DNA of 64,000 nt from the NCBI GenBank assembly GCA_963576785.1, contig OY756143.1, positions 1,550,001-1,614,000 on the forward strand, read 5' to 3'. The notes under the pieces are model-generated. The model did no database searches and was not told the DNA's origin. It was given only the letters and a program-made list of their open reading frames with translations. This DNA is from Chlorophyllum brunneum (taxonomy: Eukaryota > Basidiomycota > Agaricomycetes > Agaricales > Agaricaceae). Shown here piece after piece: positions 37,281-48,352 of the stretch; positions within the stretch are counted from its first letter, which is position 1; every line of letters starts with the position of its first letter. The translations under genes were made by a program, and so were the position numbers.

Positions 37281-38492
37281 ATGCTTCCAGCCATCCCTCA
37301 CTCAACGCCATTACAACACCAACATCCATCGGATGCTTCCCCAGCAACAAAGATCCGACTGTCGATTCTGGCGACTGCCTTAGTCGACGCACTCGGCGGA
37401 CCGGCAGAATTCCAACATCGATTTACCTTCGATCCGATCACGACAATGGAACCCAACAAGAACTTTGGCCTCGAGCCGGGTGTATGGACAGACGATACAT
37501 CTATGACATTATGTCTCGCTCGATCCCTTGCGCATTCACCCACCGCGGAGGATGGCTTCGATGAGAAGGATCAGTTGCAGGCTTACCTGGCCTGGTTCCA
37601 ACGAGGCGAACTTTCTGCCATTGGACGATGCTTTGACATTGGTGGTACAACTTGTCGTGCGTTGCGCATGTTTCGCAAGAATCAGAATCGATCGACAGAA
37701 GAAGTCCTTGGTATGATAAAAGTGGACGTAGGAAAGAATGTCTTTGGGGGAAATGGAAGTTTGATGCGTGTCCTGTCCGTTGGGCTCGCATATTGGAGGG
37801 ATGAAGCACAGGCACGGAAATATGCTGGCAGGAGTAGTTGCACGACGCACCCTAACCCTCTATGTGTAGAGGCTTGTGAGGTCTGGACAACTGCTATAGT
37901 CAAGATCATGCAGGCTACCGCTGGGAGCAACAAATTCTCAAAGTTGGATGTATTGGAACACTTCGCGCTATATCCTTATTCCATCCACGAGCTACGTCAA
38001 GTGTTGACAGTGCCTGCATCTGTGACACCTTTGCGTGCAGATGCCGACCTTGAGCAGAAAGAGAGTTATTATTGGCTCCGCCATCCACTCCTCCAAAAGA
38101 TCACGGTCACTAGCAAGCAAGAGATTGAGGTAGAAATCCCCGGACTATCTTGTCCACTGCCATCCATCAGCGATGTTCCCTCGACCGGTTTTGTCCTCGA
38201 CTCGCTTGTTGCCGCCTTGTACTGTTTTCTGAGCACAGAAACCTTTGAAGAGGGCGCATTGATGGCTATCAACTTGGGTGACGATGCGGATACGGTAGGG
38301 GCTATTTATGCTGGTCTGGCCGGTGTATGGTATGCAGAGACAGGGATATCAAGCAGATTTTGGAGTGAACGAGTGCTTGCATGGAGGGATGCACTTGTAG
38401 AGAGGGGTCTGGTGGAGCAGATAGCTGACGAATTGGGGGCTTTTAGTGAATGTCTTGCAGAGAAAGATTGTTACAGGCTCCAACAGCTCTAA
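37281..38492 (+). CDS. ADP-ribosylglycohydrolase-family protein
   Basis: A single-exon gene of 403 residues. The fold signature is complete: the first metal-binding motif PGVWTDDTSMTLCLARSL (about residues 66-83), the middle block GGNGSLMRVLSVGLAYW, and the C-terminal metal motif NLGDDADTVGAIYAGLAGVWY. The paired Asp residues coordinate two Mg2+ ions in the ARH/DraG fold that removes ADP-ribose from proteins or small molecules. The substrate here (arginine-, serine- or other ADP-ribose) cannot be read from sequence. Length is in the family range. It is intronless in a region where most genes have several introns. ATG 37281 is the first in frame, but the first 25 residues are not conserved and MEPNKN or an internal ATG are alternatives. 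Confidence 0.9.
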   Translation: MLPAIPHSTPLQHQHPSDASPATKIRLSILATALVDALGGPAEFQHRFTFDPITTMEPNKNFGLEPGVWTDDTSMTLCLARSLAHSPTAEDGFDEKDQLQAYLAWFQRGELSAIGRCFDIGGTTCRALRMFRKNQNRSTEEVLGMIKVDVGKNVFGGNGSLMRVLSVGLAYWRDEAQARKYAGRSSCTTHPNPLCVEACEVWTTAIVKIMQATAGSNKFSKLDVLEHFALYPYSIHELRQVLTVPASVTPLRADADLEQKESYYWLRHPLLQKITVTSKQEIEVEIPGLSCPLPSISDVPSTGFVLDSLVAALYCFLSTETFEEGALMAINLGDDADTVGAIYAGLAGVWYAETGISSRFWSERVLAWRDALVERGLVEQIADELGAFSECLAEKDCYRLQQL

Positions 38493-38803
38493 TGTACATT
38501 ACTACTAGGCCCATGACCTGTCATCGTGTCCAAGATGTCAGTTCGGAATAACTGCAATGGAAATAACAGGTAAGGAATCAGGATAACTAGGATTATCGTG
38601 ATGCACACATTGGCTACCCTTTAGGCGGCGTTCGTGTTTTAAACCAGAAAAAGTTTCATCTTTATCAAGAAAGTGGATAGGATTGGCTTACCTGGTACAC
38701 AGTCTGTCCTGAGAGTGGTTTTCGTCCTGCATTCTGCGTCACGGGTCTCGTGAGGTGACGTGCAGGAAGCTTGTGACAACGCGTCCGCGCCCTCAGCTGT
38801 AAG
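38493..38803. other. Intergenic spacer before TERT
   Basis: About 310 bases between the ADP-ribosylglycohydrolase stop and the TERT start. It should hold the TERT promoter; nothing specific is seen. Confidence 0.35.
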
Positions 38804-41800
38804 ATGACACCTATGCGCGTACTCTTGCCAACGATCAGAATATTGAAGGGTTCATATACTAGTGTGGAGGCCCTCTACTCTTATCTTCATGAAGTTCTAG
38901 GGCTCGACGCTGCCCTTGAACACACTGATACCGATCCCCCGGCCTACTACAATCTCCTTCGCAATACTCATATCGCAATCAGCCGAGGTCGAGATTTAAA
39001 ATTAAGTTATGAGGAATCGCACGTTGCGATGAGTGAGGTGCGTACGTATGCTTTTACTCCCCCCATAGAACCTATAGCGTTCTGCACACTAGGCCATCAA
39101 ACGAGCACAGCAAATACTTTTCCAATCCGACAGTTCAGTTTGTAACATCCTGACGGCAGGCTACCGGCCTTCACGAGTGCGCCTTTTTATGGATCTTGCG
39201 CTCGAAGAAAGTGTGCTTAAACAAGTTTATCCAATAGCAGGGCTCTGGCATCAGAAATGTCAGCGTAAACACGATCATCACTGCACTGCTGGGTCCGGAA
39301 TGGGAGCTTCTGCTGCAAAGGTTCGTTGCATCTCGGTTTACGTGTCACTGTCAGTAAGGCTGATCGTCACATAGAGTGGGCATTGCTATAATGCTCCATC
39401 TATTGGTCGATACTTCCATCTTTGTATCATTACCAAACGGATGCCTTTGTCAAGTGACCGGCCAGCCCTTCAACGTACCTCTTGGGGATGTCCATACCGC
39501 CATAGCGGAAAATACCAGGAAGTTTTTGAAACGTGCTGCTTCCTCCCTCGGAACTGGAGAAGACCCTCCTCCACCAAAGCGTCGAAGATTGGAAACTGGT
39601 AGATCATTCAAAAGTGGCGGAGCTATGTTGGGAATCAAGACGTGACTCAACCCATTCCATTCGGTGCTAATTTCGTTCTAATTTCGTCCGGATAGACCAT
39701 CTTTGATTTGTATTATCCGTGTAAGGATGTTCTATGCACGACCTAACCGTGTTCCTGGGTCGGGCAAGATTGTCATCGGCCTTCCTCTACAGCGTACGTG
39801 CTTGCCACTCCGAATTGCCTGTTGTAAGTACAGCGCACTGATTCTGCTCAAAGACATCTTCAATATCGATAACAGGGATGGTGCCCGCTACAGCCACTCG
39901 AAGGCGAATCCATTACTTTTCTACGAGAATAAAGAACAAGTATTAAAGGCCCGACATGCTTTGCGGTATATTTTCCCGCGACAACATGGCTTGGCCAACC
40001 CGTTTCAGTTGGCGTCTTCAATCGAGTTTTATGAATATGGAAATTACCTGGATCGTGAGGATGAAATCCGAGTATGTCCTACTTGGCTTATTAATTATTT
40101 TATTCCACTGACGTTCGGGTCGAAATAGCGAGCACTGAGGTTAAATAAATCCAATAATACCCCAAAAAGATTGAAAGATGTTGTGCCTATGGTTGACAAA
40201 ATTATTTGGAGGCACTTGAAATGTCCATACAAGTTACTCCTGGACAAGCTTTGTCCCTCGAAAGTGCGACGGATCTAACATGATACCGTGACATTTGTTT
40301 CTTATATACTAAATCTCCCTAGATTCAAGTGAAAAATAACGCGGTCATTGACGATGTTACCATTCTGGTACGTCAATTTGATCATCTCCTTCGCGCAGTT
40401 GGTGAACGAGTTTTAGGAGTGGATGTCAGAGCGGTCGATCCAATTGCAGACGCAAGAGCCAATTTGTGCTAACACCACTACTTCATCGTCGTTCGGTAAA
40501 ATCGGCATATCCTCGAGCCAGAGGGACTCTATACCTAAACCGCGCTTTGCGGATTTTGCATGCTCATATGCTGAAGTAGGTCCCCTTAAACTGATGAGTG
40601 TGTTATCGGGCTAAAAGTGATTTCGACCTACCTCAGGTTTATCGCTATGTTCTTGTAGTAACCAAGGCAGTTGTTCCGAAGGCATTTTGGGGTAGCAGAA
40701 AGAATTTCAGAGTCATTATGAACCGTAGGTTCCTTAATACCTGGATTGGCTTGAATACTGAGCGGTGATAGATGTTAAAGACTTCATCACTGGCCGACGC
40801 TTCGAAACCTTGAGCTTGCATAACATTATGCAGGGGTTCAGCACTTCAGATTGCGATTGGCTGATACCTCCAGGTTCCGGAGCCAGACAGCAGAGTCGCG
40901 TGAGTGTCTCAGACGCTCTCAAACGCAAAGAACTACTGGAGGAGTTCCTCTTTTGGTTTTTTGACTCCTTCGTGTTACCTTTGATCAGAGTAAGCAACAA
41001 CATTTTTCTTGTTTTATTATTCATCACCCTGTCCTCCGATGGTTACCCCCTAGACATGTTTCTATGTTACCGAATCATCAGCATTTCGGAATCAACTCCT
41101 ATACTTCAGACAAGATGATTGGGTCACATTATGTGCGCCACTGGTCGAGAGGCTGAGGGTCGGCACATTTACTAAGTTATCTGAGGTATTAACTCTTGTC
41201 AGGTTCCAGCCTATTTCCAGCCTTATCTTGATATATCTGCTTGAACAGAGTGAAGCTGTAGAAATCTTGCGACAGAGGGATCTAGGCTTTTCATTTGTGC
41301 GGCTCCTGCCAAAAGAGACTGGTGTCCGCCCGATCATCAACCTTCGCAGGAAGCAAAACGTTGGTACACCCTTCTGTCTTCATTGAAATCTACTGAGGAA
41401 CGCTAGGGCACCGGCAATAGCTCCATTAATAAGATTCTTCAGGCGACTTTTCATCTTCTCACTTACGAGAAGGCAAGTGTCGATTTCATGGTCTCGCCCC
41501 GACCTCCTTACTCACCCACGCAGCAGAAAACTAAGCCCGAGTTGACTGGTGCTTCTGTCTGGGGTTCGGACGAGATCTACTCTCGCCTCATGCACTTCAA
41601 GTCTCGGTTGGACCGTGACCGTTTTGGACGCCTGTACGGAACATCTTTCCTCAGAATGGATGTCTACGCTAACGCCTCCAAAGTCCGAAGTTATACTTTG
41701 TAAAGGTGGATGTGCAGGCATGTTTTGATACAATAGACCAAGGAAAGCTCTTGAGCATTATCAAAGAATTGATCTCCGAGGTGGGTGTCCACGGTGCTTT

Positions 41801-43482
41801 GAAGTTCAGTGCAGTACGATATCTGCCGTCTCCAGGATACATACACGATCCGCAAATATGCCAAAGTACGATATTGCCGCGGTCGAGTGCAAAGGTCCTA
41901 TGGGAACCAGGCCTACCCGAAAGGTTGGTAGTTTGTGTATTATCCAATTTTCCAGCACTCAACAATAGCGTCTAGACGAAGAACCACATTTCTTGGATCT
42001 GGCCACCGAACTTGCTGGTGCTCTTCGGCATACTATCTTCGTGGATCAGGTAGCTTTTATATACTCTTCTAAATCGTCGGGCTCTAGCTCAACCCACGAA
42101 GCCTGCTTCTACGATTACCCAGGTTCGTGCACTTGAGCTTTTGAACTCTCACATTGGGGACAACATCGTAAAGGTGGGTCTGAACGTTCAAGTACTCTAC
42201 CAGCCCTAACTCCGGTCCTTTAGATTGGTGGTAGCTATCATCGCCAGACTGTTGGCATACCCCAGGGCTCGATTTTGTCCTCACTTCTATGCTCCTTTTT
42301 CTACGGCGACCTTGAGCGGCAATTTGGATCGTATTCGGATAGCAAAGATAGTGTTAGTCATTCTTAAAGGGCCCCTCTATGCGTCTGATTGGGATTTAAA
42401 GACTCTCCTGCGGGTGACGGATGATTACTTACTTATAACTACAAACCTGCTCAAAGCTAGAGCCTTCCTTGACATGATGAATAAAGGTACGTCACGACCT
42501 CCTATCTTACTGTCGCTTCTCAAGTATAGCTTAGGTCACCCGGAGTATGGGTGTTTTATCACCAAAGAGAAGACCATGACCAATTTTGATTATGATCACC
42601 AAATAATGAACATTGTAGATTCCCGGACGCGGCGTGAGTACTCCATTGTTTCGTCCAGCACGACTGACGCAGAGTCAACCATCAGATTTCTATTGGTGTG
42701 GTTATGCCATTGATACGAACGACCTTTCCATCTCGGCCGATTATACTCGGTATCACGGAATGAGTAAGCTTTCCCTTAGCTTGTTAAGCCGCGTCGCCCA
42801 GTTGAATGCTCTCCAGACCTGTCCAGCACTTTGACAGTGATCCGAGGACGCAAGTCAGGCGCTCGTTTTGTCCAAAAAATGATGCAGTAAGTCGTAGCAA
42901 TGGAATGCAGACTTCCATATTGAAGCTTGATAGGCTTGCGAAAACTCGAAGCCATGCTATTTATACGGATCCACAATTAAACAAAAAACGCGTGATACAC
43001 CTCAACATTTATCAGAACCTCCTCCTTTCCGCGATGAAGATGCACTGCTACCTCCGAGAATGGGGCCACGAGTGGCATGGAAACATAAGGTTTATACGAG
43101 GTAGGCGTTGGGTATCTTAGCGTCTATTTTGCATCTCACCACCTGTAAGGCACGGTGCAGAAAATGATCCATTACTCTTTTGAGTCCTTGCGTTCCCGCA
43201 AAGGGGAGGCTTTGAAAGCTAGATACACAAGATCCATGCGTAAAGAGGCGGTGATGTGGTGAGCCCAAGTCCCCAAAAACGCATGCCAGAGCTAAATCCG
43301 GACCTACCAGGCTGGGCTACAATGCATTCCATGAGGTTTTCGCCAGGAAGCCTGCTCAGTATCGGGCGCTGATCAAATGGCTAAAATCAGAAGTGAATAA
43401 TGCACGATACCGAAGTAGTGAGAAACGATTCCGCACTCTTGTCAAGGACGGTATGCTCGGAATGGCAGGTATCGTGTACTGA
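38804..43482 (+). CDS. TERT: Telomerase reverse transcriptase (TERT)
   Basis: A gene with many short introns and all expected parts in order. The N-terminal TEN-like region begins VLLPTIRILKGSYTSVEALYSYL. The RNA-binding domain has a CP-type block (RHLKCPYKLLLDKLCPSK, 40208-40261) and a T-type region (FITGRRFETLSLHNIMQGFS, then DCDWLIPPG, 40774-40870). RT motifs 1/2 are FVRLLPKETGVRPIINLRRK; motif A is VDVQACFDTID (from about 41706), motif B' is QTVGIPQGSILSSLLCSFFYGD, motif C is RVTDDYLLIT (about 42412), and motif E is FYWCGYAID. The three catalytic Asp are present. A C-terminal extension ends at 43482. Joining junctions by eye restores frame across the RT core; one intron (41473-41526) uses GC-AG. 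TERT adds telomere repeats using the TER RNA. Some N-terminal exons are not fully resolved. It lies head-to-tail before the peroxidase gene. Confidence 0.93.
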
Positions 43483-43709
43483 GTAGATTACCAATACCCG
43501 CATGTGACCGGCTCGCGTATGTCATGGATGGAAGGCTTGGTGAGAGACAAATGTTGCGGCGAATCACACTCCCTGTCCGGGTATTTACCAGTGTCCAGTC
43601 CAAGTTGAACACCACCCGATTCCAGTCCCCCAGTCCACACCTTACCCGTCCCTACTTCCCACCCTCAGCACTACACACAACTTCCCGTGTTCCCTTTGCT
43701 ACTACAGCC

Positions 43710-44428
43710 ATGTCCGGTTTCTATTCCCTGAAGGCCGAGACCCTTGATGGGAAGCCTTTCGATTTTGCGGACCTCAAAGGAAAGACAGTTCTGATCGTGA
43801 ACGTTGCTTCCAAGTGGTGTGTCGTCGCGCCACGCTATAGCAGATCTTCTATTGACAATGTGCGCCCAGTGGATTCACACCCCATTACAAGGGTCGGCTT
43901 TGTTATACCATGACATGTGTGCAACTCGTGCTGAGAGTACGGTGCAGGTCTGCAAGCGCTCTACGAAAAATACAAGGAGAAAGGCCTGGTCGTCCTGGGA
44001 TTTCCATGCAACCAGGTATGCACCCATTGATCTGTTCCGGTTGACCATGAGTCCTATCCCGCTACTTAGTTCGGTTCCCAAGAGCCTGGAACAGAGCAGG
44101 ATATTCGTGACTTCTGCTCCCTCAACTACGGTGTCACCTTCCCGCTAATGAGAAAGTCTGACGTGAACGGCGACAACACCAACGAGGTTTACAGGTGGCT
44201 GAAGAATGAGAAAGCTGGACTCTTGGGCCTGACCCGTATAAAGGTATCTGCCGACACGTTGGAACTTCCAGTACTGACACGCGCTGCGTTGCTTCCTAGT
44301 GGAATTTTGAGAAGTTCCTGGTCGATAGGGATGGCAAAGTAATCAACCGTTGGGCTTCCACCACCTCACCAGGCGCCATTGAGGCAGAGGTTGCGAGTAT
44401 CATACTAAACGAGTTACGAGAGATGTGA
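43710..44428 (+). CDS. Glutathione peroxidase (Gpx3/Hyr1-type)
   Basis: Five exons give about 166 residues from [17 protein letters not shown]. Motifs are the peroxidatic Cys in [13 protein letters not shown] (encoded partly by a microexon of about 23 nt), the resolving-type segment [15 protein letters not shown], and the tryptophan-containing [14 protein letters not shown]. The nucleophile is Cys, not selenocysteine, so it belongs to the thioredoxin-dependent fungal group that also acts as a peroxide sensor. An upstream in-frame ATG at 43524, with another at 43551 (MLRRITLPVRVFTSVQSK), would add a basic, Ser/Thr-rich extension typical of a mitochondrial presequence. A dual-targeted product is possible. 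The upstream start lies only about 41 bases after the TERT stop. Confidence 0.9.
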
Positions 44429-44832
44429 TTGTGTACGCATCTCAGAGTCTATTCTATGAAGTTTAGTCGGAGATTCGGGGTGAAGTGCGAGATAAGTAGG
44501 TATATCCAGCGTGACCAAACCTGACCTTGGTCATTATCCGATCCGCAACCTGGATGCCGTGACATAGCAAGCACTCGTCTCGTCCGACCACCTGTAGTAA
44601 CATACCACTCATTACTGACCCGTCGGCTCGGTCGACAGACAGGTCCCCGCTTTCCATTTCATCGTTTCCGGTTAACCCTTCTAGACGACCAACAATGACG
44701 ATAAGGCTCAGCGCTCAGGCTTTACGTGGGCCGGAAGCTTCTCGCGCATCTATTCAGGGTTAGAAACCATATAAAGTTTCGGGATCGCAACTAGAGAGCT
44801 GCCTCCACGCCTCACTAACCACAAACTCCACC
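44429..44832. other. Intergenic spacer
   Basis: About 400 bases between the peroxidase and the next plus-strand gene. A minus-strand frame (44463-44657) has no domain and is not called. A likely promoter lies at its right end. Confidence 0.35.
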
Positions 44833-46597
44833 ATGCCCACCGATTTTTCTTGCCTACCCGATGATATCATGTATGTACTCGGAAAATCCTTGAACGAGAG
44901 GGGTCCTGCAGATGCATACAACCTGATGTTCCTTGTGAGCAATATGTTTGCTGGGGTTTGACTACGCGGCCGAGCTGACCGGAAACATGTGGCAAGTCTA
45001 AGCGAACGCATGCGGCCATCTTACCTATCATCTATTCTTCAGTCCACCTACGAAATTCCCGCCAGTGCATCCACACCTTGCAGTATCTGCGGAAGTACCC
45101 CTATGTCGCCTCCTACATCCGCAGACTTGTCGTGGCTCCCCGTGATAGTACTGAGTGCCGGGAGCTAAAGTCTTCCGGGGAGACAGAAGCAAGAATCGCA
45201 CATATCCTTGAAGGTCTGGCCCCAAATTTGAAATGCATGGCAGACTTCTACTGGGATGGTGAGGGATTGCCAAAATCGGCGACTTTGTGGCAGACGTTGC
45301 AGCGAGAGTACGTTTTGCATTTCTTCAAAGTCAATCACGCCTCAATCTAGGCTTAGATGCCCAGAATTAGGCTATGTCGGCACGGCTATCTCGCAAACAG
45401 ACCCTTTCTCCTGGGACGAAACTACAAGCGTAGGGGTTTCACGGGCTTGTGGTGTTCTCTCACTCACTAACTCCCGGTAGTTCCTACGGCTCAAGGACCT
45501 GCAAGGGTTGTCCGTGACCATCAAGAGCTCGCCAGATGAACCACGTAAGTCGGATATGTTCCCCCCTAGACCTGTTGGACTCAACGGATTACAACTTGGG
45601 TCCGATCTTGTCTTAGAACCACCCCGATTTCTGTCCATGCTTCCGTCGTCATTTTGGGACATTATTCATCCCTCTCGTTCTCCGAGGCTACGCCACCTAT
45701 CTTTCGAAGGCGATAAATTACGCTCCTTCAGCTTTAACCCCCTCTTCGCACTCAAACTCCCTTCGCTCCAAGCGTTTACCATTGGCGCCTTTGTCTTCTC
45801 TGACCTCGCTTCCGCCGATCTTGTCTCCTTCCTCACTTCGGCACCTTTACTGGAGCACCTTGAAATATCTCCCGTTGCACGTATCCCTTGGCTGGATATA
45901 AACTTTTCTCGAATCCGACATTATGGAGGCAGTATATACTCCATTCTCACGGGAGCAACCCATTGGTCGACTCTGCAGAGTTTGGACGTCAGCTGCTTCC
46001 CGCTTTCTTTCGTACGCATGACGAATTTCTTCAGAAGAACTTCAAAATTACCTTCTTTGAAGTCTCTGAAGCTACGGCTCACTTCCGAGGACGTTGTCAT
46101 AATCCCGACCAGTTCAGGTTTCTGCGGAGATGAAGATCCCGGCCTCGACCTCCTGCCAGCCTTGGCCCACTGCTACCCTGGTTTGGAAGAGCTCCACATG
46201 ATCAGCTCCACGGGCAGTACATTGCATTGGGTAAGTTACTCGTTGGTACGGTCGGGTGTATCATGTGCTCACGGTTTTTCAGGAGTCCATATTACTTTCG
46301 TTAAGAAACCTTGGAAACCTAGAGAGGTTTTACCTTTCACAAACTCCACCCCGTTTTGGTGGTAGCACGCTCCAAACCGCTATGGTTGCTCTGAGGGCGA
46401 ATCCGAATATTGAGCAGATTGTTGTTCAACGTTCCACAGGCCCGTGGCATCGAATCTCCGATTGCAAAATCGATGACAAGGCGATATTGAGATATATCAG
46501 CCATCGGCCTCCGGTGGTTTCCGTGCACCAGGTCGATTATAAAAACGGAGGGTCGAATATCTCGACCTCCAGGTTCTTGCTGCGCTGTTCAACCTAG
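44833..46597 (+). CDS. F-box-like protein with LRR-like repeats
   Basis: Five exons. The start is F-box-like: PTDFSCLPDDIMYVLGKSL, NLMFLSKRTHAAILPIIYSSV, then RQCIHTLQYLRKYPYVASYIRRL. The body has repeated leucine-rich units, for example LRHLSFEGDKLRSFSF, LPSLQAFTIGAFVF, PLLEHLEISPVARIPWLDI, LQSLDVSCFPLSF, LEELHMISSTGS and LGNLERFYLSQTPP. Such F-box/LRR-like proteins are expanded in agaricomycetes and probably act as SCF ubiquitin-ligase adaptors. Introns after LMFL, QRE, ETTS and HW keep the frame. The stop at 46597 converges on the GH7 gene, whose end is only about 110 bases away. No specific substrate can be assigned. Confidence 0.8.
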
Positions 46598-46709
46598 CGC
46601 CTCCCCTTCTTGCATACTCGAGCTCTCCTACAACTCCACCTGCCATGGAGCAGAGAACCAGAGGCACTTTCGTATTCAATCTTGTACAGAATCCTTAAAT
46701 GAATATTAT

Positions 46710-48352
46710 CTACAAGCACTGGCTATACCATTGGTTGATAACCTGGCAAGTACTGCCGCTGGCACACTGCACAGGTCCAGTCCAGCCTTGTCCACCACTG
46801 ACAGGGTAGACATCAGGATGAGTTCGAGCCAGGCTTGTCCAGCAGGGTAACCACTTACCACTGGCCGTACTTGGTTTGCTGAGCACCGGGAACAGTGGTT
46901 GTACCGGTAGGGGGATTGAAGGCTCCTGGACTAGAATTGCTACCGGTGGTAGTACCGATGTCACCGAAGCGGATGTTGGAGTAGATGACGGCGGCGTCAG
47001 GGGAGGAAGGTTCAAGGTCGGTGGGCTTGCCGGAGGAGGTGGGGCAGGTGCCACGAGCGACGCCAGGCTTGTTTGGATCACCGTCAGCGGGGTAGTTGGA
47101 GTCCAGCCAGAGCATGTTGGCAGCATGGTCATCCCAAATGGAGAGGACGAGGACCATACCTCTGGACATGGCAGCACTAATGCGAGACATGCCACCCTTC
47201 TGTTGGAAGCTCTGGGTGTCACCGAAAGCGTTCTTCTGGGCGTTGCAGAAATCGGTGGTGATGGAATCGTAGGCGTCCATGCCAGGAATGTTAACTTTGG
47301 GGTTCTGGATGACCTGGCCACCCTGAACGTAAATGCGACGGATTTCAGAGAGAATGCCGGAAGTGGAGTTGTCGCTCGTAAGGAACTGGGTGACGACAGT
47401 GAACTTGCGGCTGGTGTCGACAGTCTTGCCATTGCCGTAAAAGCTCGTGTCACCCATACGGAAGGAGTTGAAATCGCAACCGTCGGGATCACAGACTCCT
47501 TCATAACGGCTATCGATGGCGCAGTCAGATCCCTCACAACGGGTCTGACCAGTGACCGTGCAAGGGTGGGGAGTGTAGGCGGCGGAGTAGGAGTTAGCCT
47601 CCCAAACATCGAGTTCACCACAGCAGGTACCATATTGACCAGTTCCTGCATTGATGTCAGTGGGGGACGGCCGCCAGCCAACGCAATTAGCCTAAAAATG
47701 TCAGAATCCTCTGACGCTTCGGGGAGCTGACGGCTCTAACCTCTCCGTTAATGAATTTGATATCGCGAGGACACTGAGAGTCGCAATAACCAGTACCATA
47801 CTTGGCACCAGCCTTGTTGGTGGGATATTTGGACATGCCGCCATCCGCGTCCATCTCGGAGAAGTAAAGAGCCCCGTTAAGACCGCAAGGAAGTCTGGAA
47901 ACATCGACGTCGAAGGTGAATTCTTTGTTCAGGAGCTTGAACATCTGGTAGTTTGAATCATCGGCCATGAGGTAGAGGCGAGAACCGACGTTCTTCTGAG
48001 TACCCTGGGTGACAAATTTAAGGTTGAGGGTATCACCGCTGGAGATGACACCATAGGTTCCAGAGTAATCTGCACCATCTAGAGCGCAGTTGGCAGCGCA
48101 GCTTTGTCCATCAGGGCAAAGACTGCTATCCCAAGTGTTGCCGGTGTAACAGTTGGTGTACCCACTAGTGCTGTGGAGCCAGCGCCAGTTAGAGTCGAGG
48201 ACCACTGAACCGCTGGATTGGACTATGCAACCACTCTCGGTGCACTGAGACCACTGAAGCTTGGGGTGGGTCTCTGCGGTTTGGGTGCCGACTTGTTGAC
48301 CGACGGAAGCGGCAATGGAAGAGAAAGCTAGGAGAGCGTATTTCGGAAACAT
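46710..48352 (-). CDS. GH7 cellobiohydrolase with C-terminal CBM1
   Basis: Three exons. A signal peptide ([18 protein letters not shown]) is followed by mature [16 protein letters not shown], the usual GH7 N-terminus, then conserved [19 protein letters not shown]. The catalytic GELDVWEAN, with the Glu-x-Asp-x-x-Glu triad, is at about residues 230-235. The GH7 core ends near [13 protein letters not shown] Thr/Ser/Pro linker leads to a CBM1 ([18 protein letters not shown], then QWYSQCL) whose Cys and aromatic residues are intact. The enzyme releases cellobiose from cellulose chain ends, and the CBM1 anchors it to cellulose. The presence of GH7 with CBM1 points to a lignocellulose decomposer of white-rot or litter type. 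A second in-frame ATG lies 14 residues upstream. Confidence 0.95.

Noticed and set aside
38804..43482. Reverse transcriptase of a retroelement rather than TERT
   Set aside because: Telomerase-specific CP and T blocks and the QTVGIPQGSILSS and VTDDYLL motifs are present, with host-type introns and no LTRs.
43524..43553. Calling the longer peroxidase protein as the main product
   Set aside because: The family start MSGFYS at 43710 is the conserved one; the extension is only reported as a possible alternative start.
46876..47730. A 284-residue plus-strand open frame across the GH7 gene
   Set aside because: It is the antisense shadow of a firmly identified GH7 gene, with no domain of its own.
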